Assembly (NCBI RefSeq): GCF_000746525.1
Contig: NZ_CP009048.1
Span: forward strand, 1,543,501-1,607,500
Length of the DNA: 64,000 nucleotides
Source: Pseudomonas alkylphenolica
Lineage (GTDB): Bacteria; Pseudomonadota; Gammaproteobacteria; Pseudomonadales; Pseudomonadaceae
Reading direction: 5' to 3'
The notes beneath the pieces were generated by a model that had not been told where the DNA came from, did no database searches, and was given only the letters and a program-made list of their open reading frames with translations. The first letter of the stretch is position 1, and each line of letters begins with the position of its first letter. A program made the position numbers and the translations under genes. Shown here one piece after another: positions 32,512 to 41,900 of the stretch.

Positions 32512-34641
32512 TCAGAAACTCACAGAAGCCGACACCCGCGCAGTCCTCGGCGCGCCCTGGAACAGATAGCCATCGCCCAGGTACTCCCCGGCATCCCGCC
32601 AGTAGCGTTTGTCGAAGACGTTATCGACCATCAGCCGCAGTGTTGTGTCGTAGCCGGCAATCCTGGTGCTGTAGCGGCTGCCCACATCGAACACCGCGTA
32701 GCTGCCAACCTCCACCGTCCCCGCCTGATTGGCGTACTTGCTGGCGCTGTAGCGTGCCCCGCCAAGCAGCGCCAGGCCGGGGATCGGCAGGCTGTAATCG
32801 GCCTGCAGCGCAGCGCGGAAGTTCGGCACGTTGAGTGCCTGATGATCTTCATAATCGGCGGTGCCGCTGTTCTTCACCCGGGCACGGATAGCCGCGGCGC
32901 TGGCATTGATCTGCAGACGTTCGGTCAACCAGCCGCTGGCGCCCAGCTCCAGGCCGATGTTCTTCTGCTGGCCTTGCTGCACGTAGGTGAAGTTACCGGC
33001 GCCGTCCGGCCGGGAATACTGGTAGGCCTGGCGCAGCTGGAACAACGCTGCGCTCAGGCTCAGGCGCTGCCAGTCGCGCTTGATGCCGACTTCCAGTTGG
33101 TGCGACAGCGTCGGGGCGAGGATTTCGGCGCTGTTGCTGGCGAACCACGGCGCGGTACCACCAGAGGAGATGCCCTTGCTGTAGCTGGTGTACAGGGAGA
33201 TGTCCGCACGCGGCTTGTAGATCAGGGCGGCGTTGGGCAGCAGTTGATAGTCGCGGGTATGACGACCAGGGTTGCCATCCTCGTCGAAGGTCTTTTCGTC
33301 CAGGCGCACCAGGCGTGCGCCCAGCACCGTCTGCCACTGCTCGTTGAAACTGATCCGGTCACTGGCAAACAGGCCGTACTGACGACTGTCCAGGCGACGG
33401 GTGCTGGAGCCAATGGATTTGTCGGAGGGCGACCATGCTGGCGTTTGCTGGTAGATGTTGCCGCTGCCGATTCCCTCCATGAAATACGGACGTTGATCAA
33501 GTGTGCGGCGCTGGGCGCTGGCGCCGACGGTCAGCTCGTGACCCAGGCCCATCGCATTGAAGCGACCATTGAGCGCCGCCTGCGCTTCGTCGGTACGGCG
33601 GGTGTCGTCAGGGCTGCGGTAGTCATAGATGTTGTAGTCACCTGCTTCGCTGAAATAGGCCGTGTCGTCCCAACCCCAGGCAAACGAGCTGTAATCGTCG
33701 ATCACCACCTTGCTGCGCGAAGCACTGACAGCGCCGGTCCAGTTATCGCTGAAGCGGTATTCGAAGCGCCCGCCCAGGTTCAGGGAGTCGATGGTGACCG
33801 GATTGGCCCATTGCTGATAGGCCAGGCGGTCGTGCGGGTCGATGTCGTGGGGCAGGCGGGTGCCACCCAGCAATTGATAACCCGGCACTGAACGCTGTTC
33901 GCGTTGCTGGTATTCAGCATCCAGTTGCAACACGGCATCGGGGTTGATCTGCCAGTCGAATGCCAGGGCTGCGAAATCGCGCTTGCCGTCGGCGTGGTCA
34001 ACGTAGGAACGGATATCTTCATGGGCGAGGTTGGCGCGCACACCGAACTGGCGCTCACTGCCGAACCAGCCGCCAAGGTCGGTGGCGATGTAGCGTTCAC
34101 CCTGCTCGTTGCTCGACACCGTCACCGAGCGCACATCCTCCGGGCGTTTGGTGACGTAGTTGATCAGCCCGCCGGGTTCGGCAACGCCGCTCTGCAACCC
34201 GGACAGACCCTTGAGCAATTCGACCTGCTGTTTGTTCTCCAGCGCCACATTCTGCTCGCCGGCAATGGTCTGGCCGTTGATCTTGTAGCTGCTGGCGGCG
34301 TTGAGTTCGAAACCGCGCACGTTGAAGTTTTCGTAGTAGCCGATCGGCGCATAGCTTTCGCCCACCGAGGCATCGCTTTGCAATACTTCGCTGAGCTTGC
34401 GCACCTGTCGATCGGCCAGCAGTTGCTCGCTGAACACCGCCACCGACGCTGGCGTATCGAGCAGTGGTGCCGGGGCAAAACCGGCTACCGACGCCTCCTG
34501 TACCTGATAGCCCTCGCTATAGGCTTCGGACACCTTTACCGGTGCCAGGATGATGCTGTCCTCGGCCATGCTGTGGCAGGCGGGCAGGGCCAGGCTCAAG
34601 CCGAGCAGGCTCAACGGCAGGCGAGGGCGGGGCAGGGTCAT
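32512..34641 (-). CDS. TonB-dependent siderophore receptor
   Basis: A 709-residue outer-membrane beta-barrel receptor. A signal peptide ([19 protein letters not shown]) precedes the plug domain, recognised by [29 protein letters not shown] and FNVRGFELN. The last strand ends ARVSASVSF, with the terminal Phe needed for barrel insertion. There is no extra N-terminal signalling domain, so it is not a FecA-type transducer. AAGGAGCTTTTTGC sets the start at 34641. I see no Fur-box-like sequence in the ~200 bases upstream, so regulation by iron is not obvious. Specific ligand unknown. Confidence 0.9.
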   Translation of the reverse strand: MTLPRPRLPLSLLGLSLALPACHSMAEDSIILAPVKVSEAYSEGYQVQEASVAGFAPAPLLDTPASVAVFSEQLLADRQVRKLSEVLQSDASVGESYAPIGYYENFNVRGFELNAASSYKINGQTIAGEQNVALENKQQVELLKGLSGLQSGVAEPGGLINYVTKRPEDVRSVTVSSNEQGERYIATDLGGWFGSERQFGVRANLAHEDIRSYVDHADGKRDFAALAFDWQINPDAVLQLDAEYQQREQRSVPGYQLLGGTRLPHDIDPHDRLAYQQWANPVTIDSLNLGGRFEYRFSDNWTGAVSASRSKVVIDDYSSFAWGWDDTAYFSEAGDYNIYDYRSPDDTRRTDEAQAALNGRFNAMGLGHELTVGASAQRRTLDQRPYFMEGIGSGNIYQQTPAWSPSDKSIGSSTRRLDSRQYGLFASDRISFNEQWQTVLGARLVRLDEKTFDEDGNPGRHTRDYQLLPNAALIYKPRADISLYTSYSKGISSGGTAPWFASNSAEILAPTLSHQLEVGIKRDWQRLSLSAALFQLRQAYQYSRPDGAGNFTYVQQGQQKNIGLELGASGWLTERLQINASAAAIRARVKNSGTADYEDHQALNVPNFRAALQADYSLPIPGLALLGGARYSASKYANQAGTVEVGSYAVFDVGSRYSTRIAGYDTTLRLMVDNVFDKRYWRDAGEYLGDGYLFQGAPRTARVSASVSF

Positions 34642-34844
34642 GCAAAAAGCTCCTTGGGGCATGCAGCAGACGCGCCGTCAGGGTTCGGTCGCGGTCCGGA
34701 GGGGCGTAAGTCCAGTGAATTGCAGAAGGCCTGCCGGCATTGCGCCGGGCAGACGGGCGCGCATCTTAGCAGGGGCGACCGGATCCCGGTGCCCCTGTTT
34801 CATGCAGGGTGGCAAACGATAGAACGAACGAGCCGAGCGTCGAT
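34642..34844. other. gap with a 12-bp hairpin and leader of the TonB receptor gene
   Basis: CAGGGGC-ACCGG (34770-34782, one bulged G) pairs with CCGGT-GCCCCTG (34786-34797). It lies 48 bases after the stop of the minus-strand gene at 34845 and could be its terminator. A further weak stem (CTGCCGGC with GCCGGGCAG) is near 34730. The cobalamin riboswitch was considered but not supported. Confidence 0.4.
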
Positions 34845-35225
34845 TCAGCGATTGGCGGCCGGTTGTGTATGGCGGCGCCAGTGGCCGTTGAGCTTCGACC
34901 AGGTCTTTTTGTCGGTGATCGCCATCAACTTGCGGCCATCCTTGAAGGTGGCCAGGAAAGTGATTTCTTCCTCCTTGCCGCCCAGCCACAGGCCGGCAAT
35001 CAGACCGACCGGTCCAGCGACCAGAGCCCCGGCCATGCCCCAGCCCAAGGCGCTGCCCAGGCTGCGGTTGGACTCCTGATTGGCGACGATCAGTTCACTG
35101 ATGCGGGTAAGGGCGATTTTTTCTCCGGGAGAAGGGCTGCGGCAGGTCTTGAGTGTGAGCGATCCATTGCGGTACTCGCCTTCACCTTGCAAGAAATCGC
35201 CGGACTGAACCGTGAGTCTTGTCAT
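34845..35225 (-). CDS. hypothetical membrane-associated protein
   Basis: A 126-residue protein. Its N-terminal half has beta-strand character (MTRLTVQSGDFLQGEGEYRNGSL); the middle is a Gly/Ala-rich hydrophobic stretch of about 25 residues (LGWGMAGALVAGPVGLIAGLWLG) that could cross a membrane or oligomerise; the end is basic. The start at 35225 has a GGA box. Function not known; not linked with its neighbours in any way I can see. Confidence 0.65.
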   Translation of the reverse strand: MTRLTVQSGDFLQGEGEYRNGSLTLKTCRSPSPGEKIALTRISELIVANQESNRSLGSALGWGMAGALVAGPVGLIAGLWLGGKEEEITFLATFKDGRKLMAITDKKTWSKLNGHWRRHTQPAANR

Positions 35226-35328
35226 CGTGGCATCCAAATAGAAGGGGCTGTTGAGCAATCCCTACTCAAGACCCAGGACCGCGACAAGTCAATTGGCAGG
35301 CGACGGAGGGTCGCCCGCGGTCTGTGCG

Positions 35329-36522
35329 TCAAGCTGTGCGCGCCCGCAGGCTGCGCTGACGTTCGGCCAGGGCCCAGACCAGCAAGGCCAGGCTGCCGAT
35401 CGTCAGGCCGGCGAAAACGATGCCGTGCCAGCCGTAGGTCTGGAACAACTGGGTACCGAGCAAGGAGCCCAGCGCGCCACCGATGAAGTAGCAGGTGATG
35501 TAGCCAGCGTTGAGGCGGTTGCGCGCTTCCGGGCGCAAGGCAATCACTGCATTCTGGTTACTCACATGTACCAGCTGCACGGCCAGATCCAGCAGCAGCA
35601 CGCCGATCAACAGAGCTACCAGCGAAGTTTGCGCGAAGCCCAAGGGTACCCAAGACAGCAGCAGGGCCAGCAAGCCGACCGTGGTACCCAGCGGACCCTT
35701 GCCGCGGTCCGCCAGGCGGCCGGCCCAGTTGGCCGACAGTGCGCCAGCGGCGCCAGCCAGGCCGAACAGGCCGATCACGGCGTCTGAATAGTGGTAGGGC
35801 TCGGCCGCCAGGAGAAACGCCAGCGGGGTCCAGAACAGCGCGAACAGGCTGAAGGCCAGCAAGCCGAGCAATGAGCGCAGGCGCAATACCGGTTCATCGA
35901 CAAACAGGCGAAACACTGAACCGATCAAGGCCGGATAGCTGAGCCCCGCGTGCTGGTGGCGTTCCGGCAGGGCGCGCGCCAGGGCAATGGCGCAGATCGC
36001 CATCAGCCCCGCAGCCAGCAGGTAGATGCTGCGCCAACCCCCCAGTTCGGCCATGAAGCCGGCAGCCGTGCGCGCCAGCAGGATACCCAGCAGCAGCCCG
36101 CTCATCAGTGTCCCGACCACCCGCCCGCGCTGGCCTGGATCACTCAGGCCAGCGGCCATCGGCACCAGCACCTGGGCCACCACCGAGAACAGTCCGGTCA
36201 GCGTGGTACCCAGCAACAGCCAGACCAGGCTTGGCGAAAAGGCACTTATCAACAGGCCCAGGGTGCTGATGCCGATCATGCTGACGATCAGCCGGCGCTG
36301 TTCGAACAGGTCACCCAGCGGCGCCAGCAGCAACAGCCCTGCGCCATAGCTCAGTTGCGCGGCAATGACGATGGCTCCGGCGCTGGCGGTGGTCAGGCCG
36401 AAATGCTCGGCGATGCTGTGCAGCAGCGGTTGCGCGTAGTAGTTGCTGGCGACGGCAAGGCCGGTGGCGGTGGCCATCAGCAGGATCAGGCCGCGGCTCA
36501 ATGGGGTAGCGGAGGTGGTCAT
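35329..36522 (-). CDS. MFS drug-efflux-like transporter
   Basis: A 397-residue protein of about 12 membrane helices. The second loop, APLGDLFEQRRLIVSMIG, matches the MFS pattern, and GTLMSGLLLGILLARTAAG is the motif typical of the antiporter groups. Such proteins export drugs or metabolites, often under a nearby regulator. No regulator is adjacent. A candidate operator (GTTTTCAT/ATGAAAAC) is 71 bases upstream of the start. Confidence 0.88.
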   Translation of the reverse strand: MTTSATPLSRGLILLMATATGLAVASNYYAQPLLHSIAEHFGLTTASAGAIVIAAQLSYGAGLLLLAPLGDLFEQRRLIVSMIGISTLGLLISAFSPSLVWLLLGTTLTGLFSVVAQVLVPMAAGLSDPGQRGRVVGTLMSGLLLGILLARTAAGFMAELGGWRSIYLLAAGLMAICAIALARALPERHQHAGLSYPALIGSVFRLFVDEPVLRLRSLLGLLAFSLFALFWTPLAFLLAAEPYHYSDAVIGLFGLAGAAGALSANWAGRLADRGKGPLGTTVGLLALLLSWVPLGFAQTSLVALLIGVLLLDLAVQLVHVSNQNAVIALRPEARNRLNAGYITCYFIGGALGSLLGTQLFQTYGWHGIVFAGLTIGSLALLVWALAERQRSLRARTA

Positions 36523-36592
36523 GGACCGTCTCGATCAATGGCAGTAAAGGTGTGACAGTATCGGAAATGCGCGGGTATGACGCCAATGTATC

Positions 36593-36618
36593 GTTTTCAT
36601 CTTGTCCATCATGAAAAC
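36593..36618. promoter_or_regulatory. 8-bp inverted repeat upstream of the MFS gene
   Basis: GTTTTCAT (36593-36600) and ATGAAAAC (36611-36618) with a 10-base spacer in the 195-base gap upstream of the MFS gene, which also lies downstream of the SDR gene. Confidence 0.3.
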
Positions 36619-36717
36619 AGATCGTTGCATACACCTGAAACAGCCTCCCCCGGTTGCCTGGGCTGCGGTCGACAGGATCGCGCGCAGCCTGGCGGACCGG
36701 GGCAGGGCCTGAAGGCA

Positions 36718-37467
36718 TCAGGCGGCGAAGCCACCATCGATGGTCAGGCTGGCACCGGTGATGTAGGCCGCCTCGGGGCTGGCCAGGTAGGCAACGAAAC
36801 CGGCGATTTCCTCGACTTCGCCGTAACGACCGACAGCCATGTAACCCATCAGACTTTCGGCGAACTCGCCATGGGCCGGGTTCATATCAGTGTCCACCGG
36901 GCCTGGCTGGACGTTGTTGATGGTGATGCCAAGGGGGCCGAGGTCCCGGGCCAGGCCACGGGTCAGGCCGACTAGCGCTGATTTGCTCATGGCATAGGGG
37001 CCGCCACCGGCAAACGGCATGCGTTCGGCATTGGTGCTGCCGATATTGATAATGCGCCCGCCTTGACCCATATGCCGGGCGGCGGCCTGCGTGGCAACGA
37101 AGACACTGCGCACGTTGACGGCCAGGGTGCGGTCGAAGTCGTCGAGGTCGAATTCCAGCAGCGGTGCGACGGCGAGTACTCCGGCGTTGTTGACCAGGAT
37201 GTCCAGCCGGCCGAACGTCGCCACGGTGTTTTCCACCGCAGACTGCACGGCACTGGCATCGGCGCTGTCAGCCTGGATGGCCAGGGCCTTGCCGCCGCTG
37301 GCGATGATGCTTTCCTGCAGGGCTTGGGCCTGTGCCGTGGCGCTGACGTAGGTGAAGGCGACACTGGCGCCTTCGGCGGCCAGGCGTTTGACGATGGCTG
37401 CGCCGATACCGCGCGATCCGCCCTGGACCAGCGCCACTTTGCCGTTGAGGCGAGTTTGAGTCGACAT
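36718..37467 (-). CDS. 3-oxoacyl-ACP-reductase-like SDR
   Basis: A 249-residue short-chain dehydrogenase of the FabG-like group. Cofactor loop is VQGGSRGIG, with Gln instead of the usual Thr; NNAG lies near residue 89 and YAMSK is the active site; the C-terminal GASLTIDGGFAA is FabG-like. GGGAGCAC precedes the ATG at 37467. It is divergent from a LysR regulator (37591) whose binding site seems to be between them, a classic control pair. Substrate unknown. Confidence 0.88.
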   Translation of the reverse strand: MSTQTRLNGKVALVQGGSRGIGAAIVKRLAAEGASVAFTYVSATAQAQALQESIIASGGKALAIQADSADASAVQSAVENTVATFGRLDILVNNAGVLAVAPLLEFDLDDFDRTLAVNVRSVFVATQAAARHMGQGGRIINIGSTNAERMPFAGGGPYAMSKSALVGLTRGLARDLGPLGITINNVQPGPVDTDMNPAHGEFAESLMGYMAVGRYGEVEEIAGFVAYLASPEAAYITGASLTIDGGFAA

Positions 37468-37525
37468 GCTGTGCTCCCGAAAGAACAAGGCCGGATGCCT
37501 TGGATGGGGCTCAGTATCGGCGCTG

Positions 37526-37551
37526 GATTACCCACTGTGTAGCCGGTAATC
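37526..37551. promoter_or_regulatory. inverted repeat in the SDR-LysR divergent gap
   Basis: GATTACC (37526-37532) and GGTAATC (37545-37551) with a 12-base spacer between the two divergent starts. A site of this kind is expected for the LysR regulator next to it. Confidence 0.45.
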
Positions 37552-37590
37552 GCTATAGTCTGTGTAAACCAAAAGTATGGAATCGCGCCT

Positions 37591-38517
37591 GTGGAAACTT
37601 TCAGCAGCATCGAGTGCTTCGTGCGTAGCGCCGAAGTCGGCAGTTTCGCCGAGGCGGCCCGGCGCCTGAGCCTGACGCCCGCGGCGGTGGGCAAGAATGT
37701 TGCCCGACTGGAGGCGCGTCTGGGTGTGCGCTTGTTTCAGCGCAGCACCCGGCGATTGACCCTGACCGAAGCGGGTCAGCGTTTTCTCGGCGAAGTGGCC
37801 AGTAGCTTCCAGACCATCCAGCATGCCGTGGCCAACCTCGCCAGCGCCGAAGGGCAGCCGGCCGGCACCTTGAAGGTGAGCATGGGCACCGTATTCGGGC
37901 GCCTTTACATCGTGCCGTTGCTGGCCGAGTTCCTGCAGCGCTATCCGGCCATCAGTCCGGACTGGCATTTTGATAATCGTCAGGTCGACCTGATTGGTCA
38001 GGGGTTCGACGCGGCGATCGGCGGTGGTTTTGATCTGCCCCAGGGCGTTGTCGCTCGCAAACTGACCCCGGCGCACCGGATTCTGGTGGCAGCCCCGGCG
38101 TTTCTTGAATGTCACCCGCTGATCCAGCAGCCGGCCGATCTGCAGGCGCTGGACGGCATTCTGATTCGTTCACCGCAAACCGGACGGGTGCGTAACTGGC
38201 CGTTGACCAATCGCCAGCAAGAACAGACACCGCTGAACATTCGCCTGCGCATGACCATGAGCGATTCGGAAGCCGCCTGTGCGGTGGCGCAGCAGGGGCT
38301 GGGTGTGGCGCTGGTGAGCATGCCGTTTGCCGTGCCTTACCTGCAGGCGGGAAGTCTGCTTCGGGTGTTGCCGGACTGGTATGTGGATGATGGCAACATT
38401 TCTTTGTACTACGCCGAGCACAAGCTGTTGCCGGGCAAGACGCGGGCGTTTGTCGATTTCATCATCGAGCAGTTTGCCACTCAGGGCTTGGCGCAGCGCT
38501 TCAGTGCGGTGCTTTGA
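37591..38517 (+). CDS. LysR-family transcriptional regulator
   Basis: A 308-residue LysR protein. The N-terminal helix-turn-helix is FAEAARRLSLTPAAVGKNVARLEARLG, and the remaining residues form the periplasmic-binding-like effector domain (GTLKVSMGTVFGRLYIVPLL). GTG start. It faces the SDR at 37467, and the GATTACC/GGTAATC repeat lies between them, so it most likely activates or represses that gene. The effector is unknown. A REP pair follows. Confidence 0.92.
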   Translation: METFSSIECFVRSAEVGSFAEAARRLSLTPAAVGKNVARLEARLGVRLFQRSTRRLTLTEAGQRFLGEVASSFQTIQHAVANLASAEGQPAGTLKVSMGTVFGRLYIVPLLAEFLQRYPAISPDWHFDNRQVDLIGQGFDAAIGGGFDLPQGVVARKLTPAHRILVAAPAFLECHPLIQQPADLQALDGILIRSPQTGRVRNWPLTNRQQEQTPLNIRLRMTMSDSEAACAVAQQGLGVALVSMPFAVPYLQAGSLLRVLPDWYVDDGNISLYYAEHKLLPGKTRAFVDFIIEQFATQGLAQRFSAVL

Positions 38518-38530
38518 TTTGATTGGAAGT

Positions 38531-38595
38531 ATCGCGGGGCAAGCCCGCTCCCACAGGGGAAACCAAAGCCGGTGGGAGCGGGCTTGCCCCGCGAT
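38531..38595. repeat. REP pair (inverted) after the LysR gene
   Basis: Inverted REP pair between the convergent LysR and Gre-family genes. Confidence 0.9.
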
Positions 38596-38599
38596 GCTT

Positions 38600-39082
38600 T
38601 CAGCTGACTTCGATCACCACAAAGCTCTGGTGCTTTGCACCCAGGTCCAGGCTGACTTCATCATCTTCCCCTTTACCCAGCAAACGCTGGCCCAACGGCG
38701 AGCGCGGGGTAATCACCGTCACCAGCTGTTCCCCCTGGCCAATCTTCAATCCCGCGCCTTCAGGCCCGAGAAACAGGCGCTGGCAGCTGCCGTTCTCGGC
38801 TTCCAGGGTCACCAGGTTGCTGATCTGAATGCCGCGGGCCGGGTCGTAATCGCGAAGTACCAGTTGCTGGAACGCCGCCCGTGCCTGGCGAATCTCCTCC
38901 ATGCGCCGGGCTTGCCCGGTTGCCAGATAGGAGGCCTCCAGCCCCAGCGTGTCGTACTTGTTTTCGGCGATGTTCTCTTCGGCGGTAGCCGCTTCATACG
39001 CGGTCTGCGCTGCGCGCTGGGCCACGTCGAGGTCGAAGCTCAAGGTATCGATGATGCGTTGCAGCAGGTCGGCTTTGTTCAT
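38600..39082 (-). CDS. GreA/GreB-family transcription elongation factor
   Basis: The 160-residue protein has the two parts of a Gre factor: an N-terminal coiled coil (ADLLQRIIDTLSFDLDVAQRAAQTAYEAATAEENIAENKYDTLG) whose tip carries the acidic EENIAENKYD region, and a C-terminal FKBP-like domain ending EVSLDLGAKHQSFVVIEV. Gre factors enter the secondary channel of RNA polymerase and cut backtracked RNA; Gfh-type relatives inhibit instead. Whether the acidic tip is functional here is not clear. It is preceded, 4 bases away, by a membrane protein gene on the same strand, and starts at 39082. Confidence 0.8.
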   Translation of the reverse strand: MNKADLLQRIIDTLSFDLDVAQRAAQTAYEAATAEENIAENKYDTLGLEASYLATGQARRMEEIRQARAAFQQLVLRDYDPARGIQISNLVTLEAENGSCQRLFLGPEGAGLKIGQGEQLVTVITPRSPLGQRLLGKGEDDEVSLDLGAKHQSFVVIEVS

Positions 39083-39086
39083 GGCG

Positions 39087-39473
39087 TCAGTTACAGAATT
39101 CCAGGACAAGTGCGCGGCTCTTCTCGGTCGGCGCGGTGCGGTTCTGTTGCAACCAGAACTGGCACTTGGGGTTGGACAGATTTCGCACGCTGCCTTCGGC
39201 TTGCTCCTCGGCCTGCTGCAGTTCCTGATTGTGCAGGATCTGTTTGTACTGCTCGAACATCTGACTCTGTTGTTCCGCTGCGGCGCCAGGGCCTGGCGTA
39301 GCGGCTGACGGAATCACCACCTGGCTCACGGGCTGTACTATTTCGGGTAACAGGCGCCAAGCCAGCCACAGGCTCAAGGCAATGGCAACGGCACCCAGCC
39401 ACAAGCCCAGGGCGATGCACAGGGTCAATTGCACAGGCTTGAAGGTGATGCTCGGTTCGTCAGGGCGGGGCAT
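39087..39473 (-). CDS. hypothetical single-pass membrane protein
   Basis: A 128-residue protein with one membrane helix at about residues 15-40 (QLTLCIALGLWLGAVAIALSLWLAW), then a Pro/Ala linker and a charged helical region (EQQSQMFEQYKQILHNQELQQAEEQAEG), ending with two cysteines in the last 25 residues (PKCQFWL and LVLEFCN). It is most likely an N-in, periplasmic-C inner-membrane protein. The Gre-family gene starts 4 bases after its stop, so the two are likely co-transcribed. No function recognised. Confidence 0.65.
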   Translation of the reverse strand: MPRPDEPSITFKPVQLTLCIALGLWLGAVAIALSLWLAWRLLPEIVQPVSQVVIPSAATPGPGAAAEQQSQMFEQYKQILHNQELQQAEEQAEGSVRNLSNPKCQFWLQQNRTAPTEKSRALVLEFCN

Positions 39474-39595
39474 GATGGCCTCCTGGCCAGGTCAGGGACG
39501 TTCATTGTCGCACGGTGCAACGGGTTTTTTTCGCGACACGCTTTTGTCTGCGATGATTTACCCGGACAATCGGCGCTTTTTCCACGGGGCCAGCG

Positions 39596-40729
39596 ATGAA
39601 AGCGGACTGGGACATCTTCTGTTGCGTCGTCGATAACTACGGCGATATTGGCGTGACCTGGCGTCTGGCCCGGCAACTGGTCGCCGAGCAGGGGCTGGCG
39701 GTGCGCCTGTGGGTGGATGACCTCAGCGCCTTCGCCCGCATCTGTCCCGAGGCTGACGCCCAGGCCCCGCGCCAATGGCAGCAGGGCGTGGAAGTCTGTC
39801 ATTGGCTGCCAGACTGGCAGCCAACGCCAGTCGCCGACGTGGTCATCGGTGCGTTTGCCTGTCAGCTGCCAGCGGCTTATGTGCAGGCAATGCTCGATTG
39901 CCCGCGTCCGCCACTGTGGCTGAACCTGGAATACCTCAGCGCCGAAGGCTGGGTCGAAGGTTGCCATGGTTTGCCTTCACCGCAGCCCAATGGCCTGCGC
40001 AAAGTGTTTTTCTTTCCGGGCTTTACCGCTAAAACCGGTGGTCTGCTGCGAGAAGGCACACTGCTGGCGCGGCGTGAGGCGTTCGAACAAGACCCGGCCG
40101 CCCGCCAGGCATTTCTTCAACGCCTGGGCGTGACTCCGGCCAGCGGCGCCCGCCTGATCTCACTGTTCGCCTACGAGAACGCGAGCCTGGCCAGCTGGCT
40201 GGATGCGCTGGCCGCCGACAGCCGTGACAACCATCTGCTGGTGCCCGAGGGGCGGATTCTGGGGAATGTGCAGGCCTGGCTGGGCGACGGCGACTTGCAG
40301 GTCGGCAAGCTGGCCAGGCGTGGCGCGCTGACCGTGCAGATCCTGCCTTTTGTCAGCCAGGATGACTACGATCAGCTGCTGTGGAGTTGCGACTTCAATG
40401 CCGTGCGCGGTGAAGACTCGTTCGTTCGCGCGCAATGGGCAGGGCGTCCGTTGCTCTGGCATATCTATGTCCAGGAGGAGTACGCCCACTGGGAAAAACT
40501 TGAAGCGTTCCTCGATCACTACGTCGAGGGACTGTCGCCGTCGGCCAAGGCGGCGCTGGTCGATTTGTGGCGTGCCTGGAACATGGATCGCGACATGGCA
40601 CAGGCCTGGCAACAGGTGCTCGAACACTGGAGCGAGCTCGATCGGCACGCCCGCCGCTGGAGCGCCGTGCAGGCCGCTCAGCCGGACCTTGCCACGGCGC
40701 TGGTGAAGTTTTACCTAAATTGGCTATGA
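39596..40729 (+). CDS. earP: EF-P arginine rhamnosyltransferase
   Basis: EarP transfers rhamnose from dTDP-rhamnose to Arg32 of EF-P, which EF-P needs to work on polyproline stretches. The 377-residue protein starts MKADWDIFCCVVDNYGDIGVTWRL; D13, Y15 and D17 in that stretch are the conserved active-site residues of the family. The C-terminal domain ends DLATALVKFYLNWL. efp begins 48 bases downstream, the standard earP-efp order. Cytoplasmic enzyme; glycosyltransferase-B fold by family. Confidence 0.97.
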   Translation: MKADWDIFCCVVDNYGDIGVTWRLARQLVAEQGLAVRLWVDDLSAFARICPEADAQAPRQWQQGVEVCHWLPDWQPTPVADVVIGAFACQLPAAYVQAMLDCPRPPLWLNLEYLSAEGWVEGCHGLPSPQPNGLRKVFFFPGFTAKTGGLLREGTLLARREAFEQDPAARQAFLQRLGVTPASGARLISLFAYENASLASWLDALAADSRDNHLLVPEGRILGNVQAWLGDGDLQVGKLARRGALTVQILPFVSQDDYDQLLWSCDFNAVRGEDSFVRAQWAGRPLLWHIYVQEEYAHWEKLEAFLDHYVEGLSPSAKAALVDLWRAWNMDRDMAQAWQQVLEHWSELDRHARRWSAVQAAQPDLATALVKFYLNWL

Positions 40730-40777
40730 TATGCGGCCTCGATTTTTGTAAATCCATCCAAATTCGGATATCTCGCA

Positions 40778-41350
40778 ATGAAAACTGGTAAAGAACTGAA
40801 ACCCGGTACCGTACTGCGGATCGACAACGACCCGTGGCTGGTTCAGAAAGCTGAATTCACCAAGTCGGGCCGTAACAGCGCGATCATGAAGACCAAGCTG
40901 AAGAACCTGCTGACCGGCTACAAGACCGAAACCGTTTACTCGGCTGACGACAAGCTGGACGACGTGATCCTGGATCGCAAAGAAGCGACCCTGTCGTTCA
41001 TCAACGGCGACACCTACACCTTCATGGACACCAGCGACTACACCATGTACGAGCTGAACGCCGAAGACATCGAGGCCGTTCTGCCGTTCATCGAAGAAGG
41101 CATGGAAGACGTCTGCGAAGCTGTGTTCTTCGAAGAGCGCCTGGTTTCGGTTGAGCTGCCAACCACCATCGTGCGTCAGGTTGACTACACCGAAGGCTCC
41201 GCGCGCGGCGACACTTCGGGCAAGGTCATGAAGCCTGCCAAACTGAAGAACGGCACCGAGCTGAGCGTTGCTGACTTCATCGAGATCGGTGACTGGATCG
41301 AGATCGATACTCGCGAAGGTGGCTCCTACAAGGGCCGCGCCAAGGTTTAA
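40778..41350 (+). CDS. efp: elongation factor P
   Basis: The 190-residue EF-P has three beta-barrel domains; R32 in [11 protein letters not shown] is the residue rhamnosylated by EarP, which fits the gene next to it. It binds the ribosome between the P and E sites and rescues stalling at consecutive prolines. Length and sequence are normal ([19 protein letters not shown]). A strong terminator ends the transcript. Confidence 0.98.
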   Translation: MKTGKELKPGTVLRIDNDPWLVQKAEFTKSGRNSAIMKTKLKNLLTGYKTETVYSADDKLDDVILDRKEATLSFINGDTYTFMDTSDYTMYELNAEDIEAVLPFIEEGMEDVCEAVFFEERLVSVELPTTIVRQVDYTEGSARGDTSGKVMKPAKLKNGTELSVADFIEIGDWIEIDTREGGSYKGRAKV

Positions 41351-41374
41351 ACCTGGCGTTTGTGTGTACACGAA

Positions 41375-41400
41375 AAACCCGGCCTTGGCCGGGTTTTTTT
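41375..41400 (+). terminator. rho-independent terminator after efp
   Basis: AAACCCGGCC and GGCCGGGTTT form a 10-bp stem with a 2-base TT centre (4-base loop in practice), followed by a T-run. It starts 25 bases past the efp stop. Confidence 0.9.
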
Positions 41401-41417
41401 ATGCCTGGGATTTACCC

Positions 41418-41846
41418 TCAGACGCTGACGTGCAGGCGCACATCAACGTTGCCGCGGGTAGCGTTGGAGTAAGGGCAGACCTGGTGGGCTGCGTCTACCA
41501 GCGCTTGCGCCTCGGCTTGTTGCAGGCCCGGCAGGTCGATGTTCAGGTCGATATCCAGACCAAAACCACCAGGGATCTGGCCGATGCCGACTTTGGCGGT
41601 GATCGAGCTGTCGGCAGGCAGCGCTTTTTTCTGCTGGCCGGCAACGAACTTCAGGGCGCCGATGAAGCAGGCCGAGTAGCCGGCGGCGAACATTTGTTCA
41701 GGGTTGGTGCCGTCACCACCCGCGCCACCCAATTCCTTGGGGGTGCTCAGCTTGACTTCGAGCTTGCCATCGCTGGAACGCGAGCTGCCGTCGCGACCGC
41801 CGGTGGATTTGGCTTCGGCAATGTACAGAGGAGTGACCTTTTGCAT
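41418..41846 (-). CDS. ohr: organic hydroperoxide resistance protein
   Basis: A 142-residue Ohr peroxidase. C60 (GYSACFIGAL) is the peroxidatic Cys and C124 (HQVCPYSNAT) the resolving one; it reduces organic hydroperoxides with lipoyl-linked reduction. The sequence GGAGGDGTNPEQMFAAGYSACF is the family signature. The next gene upstream is ohrR, and GCGCGC-rich palindromes in the gap match an OhrR operator. Cytoplasmic dimer by family. Confidence 0.97.
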   Translation of the reverse strand: MQKVTPLYIAEAKSTGGRDGSSRSSDGKLEVKLSTPKELGGAGGDGTNPEQMFAAGYSACFIGALKFVAGQQKKALPADSSITAKVGIGQIPGGFGLDIDLNIDLPGLQQAEAQALVDAAHQVCPYSNATRGNVDVRLHVSV

Positions 41847-41900
41847 CTTGAGCCTCGCTTGTGAATTGCGCCGCGGCGCTGAGTGGGTACGGGAATTAAC

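Noticed and set aside
34642..34844. Cobalamin riboswitch upstream of the TonB receptor
   Set aside because: Hairpins and GC-rich blocks are present but the B12-box motifs (GCCACTG-type core, AGTCAGGAGACCTGCC) are not found on the receptor strand.
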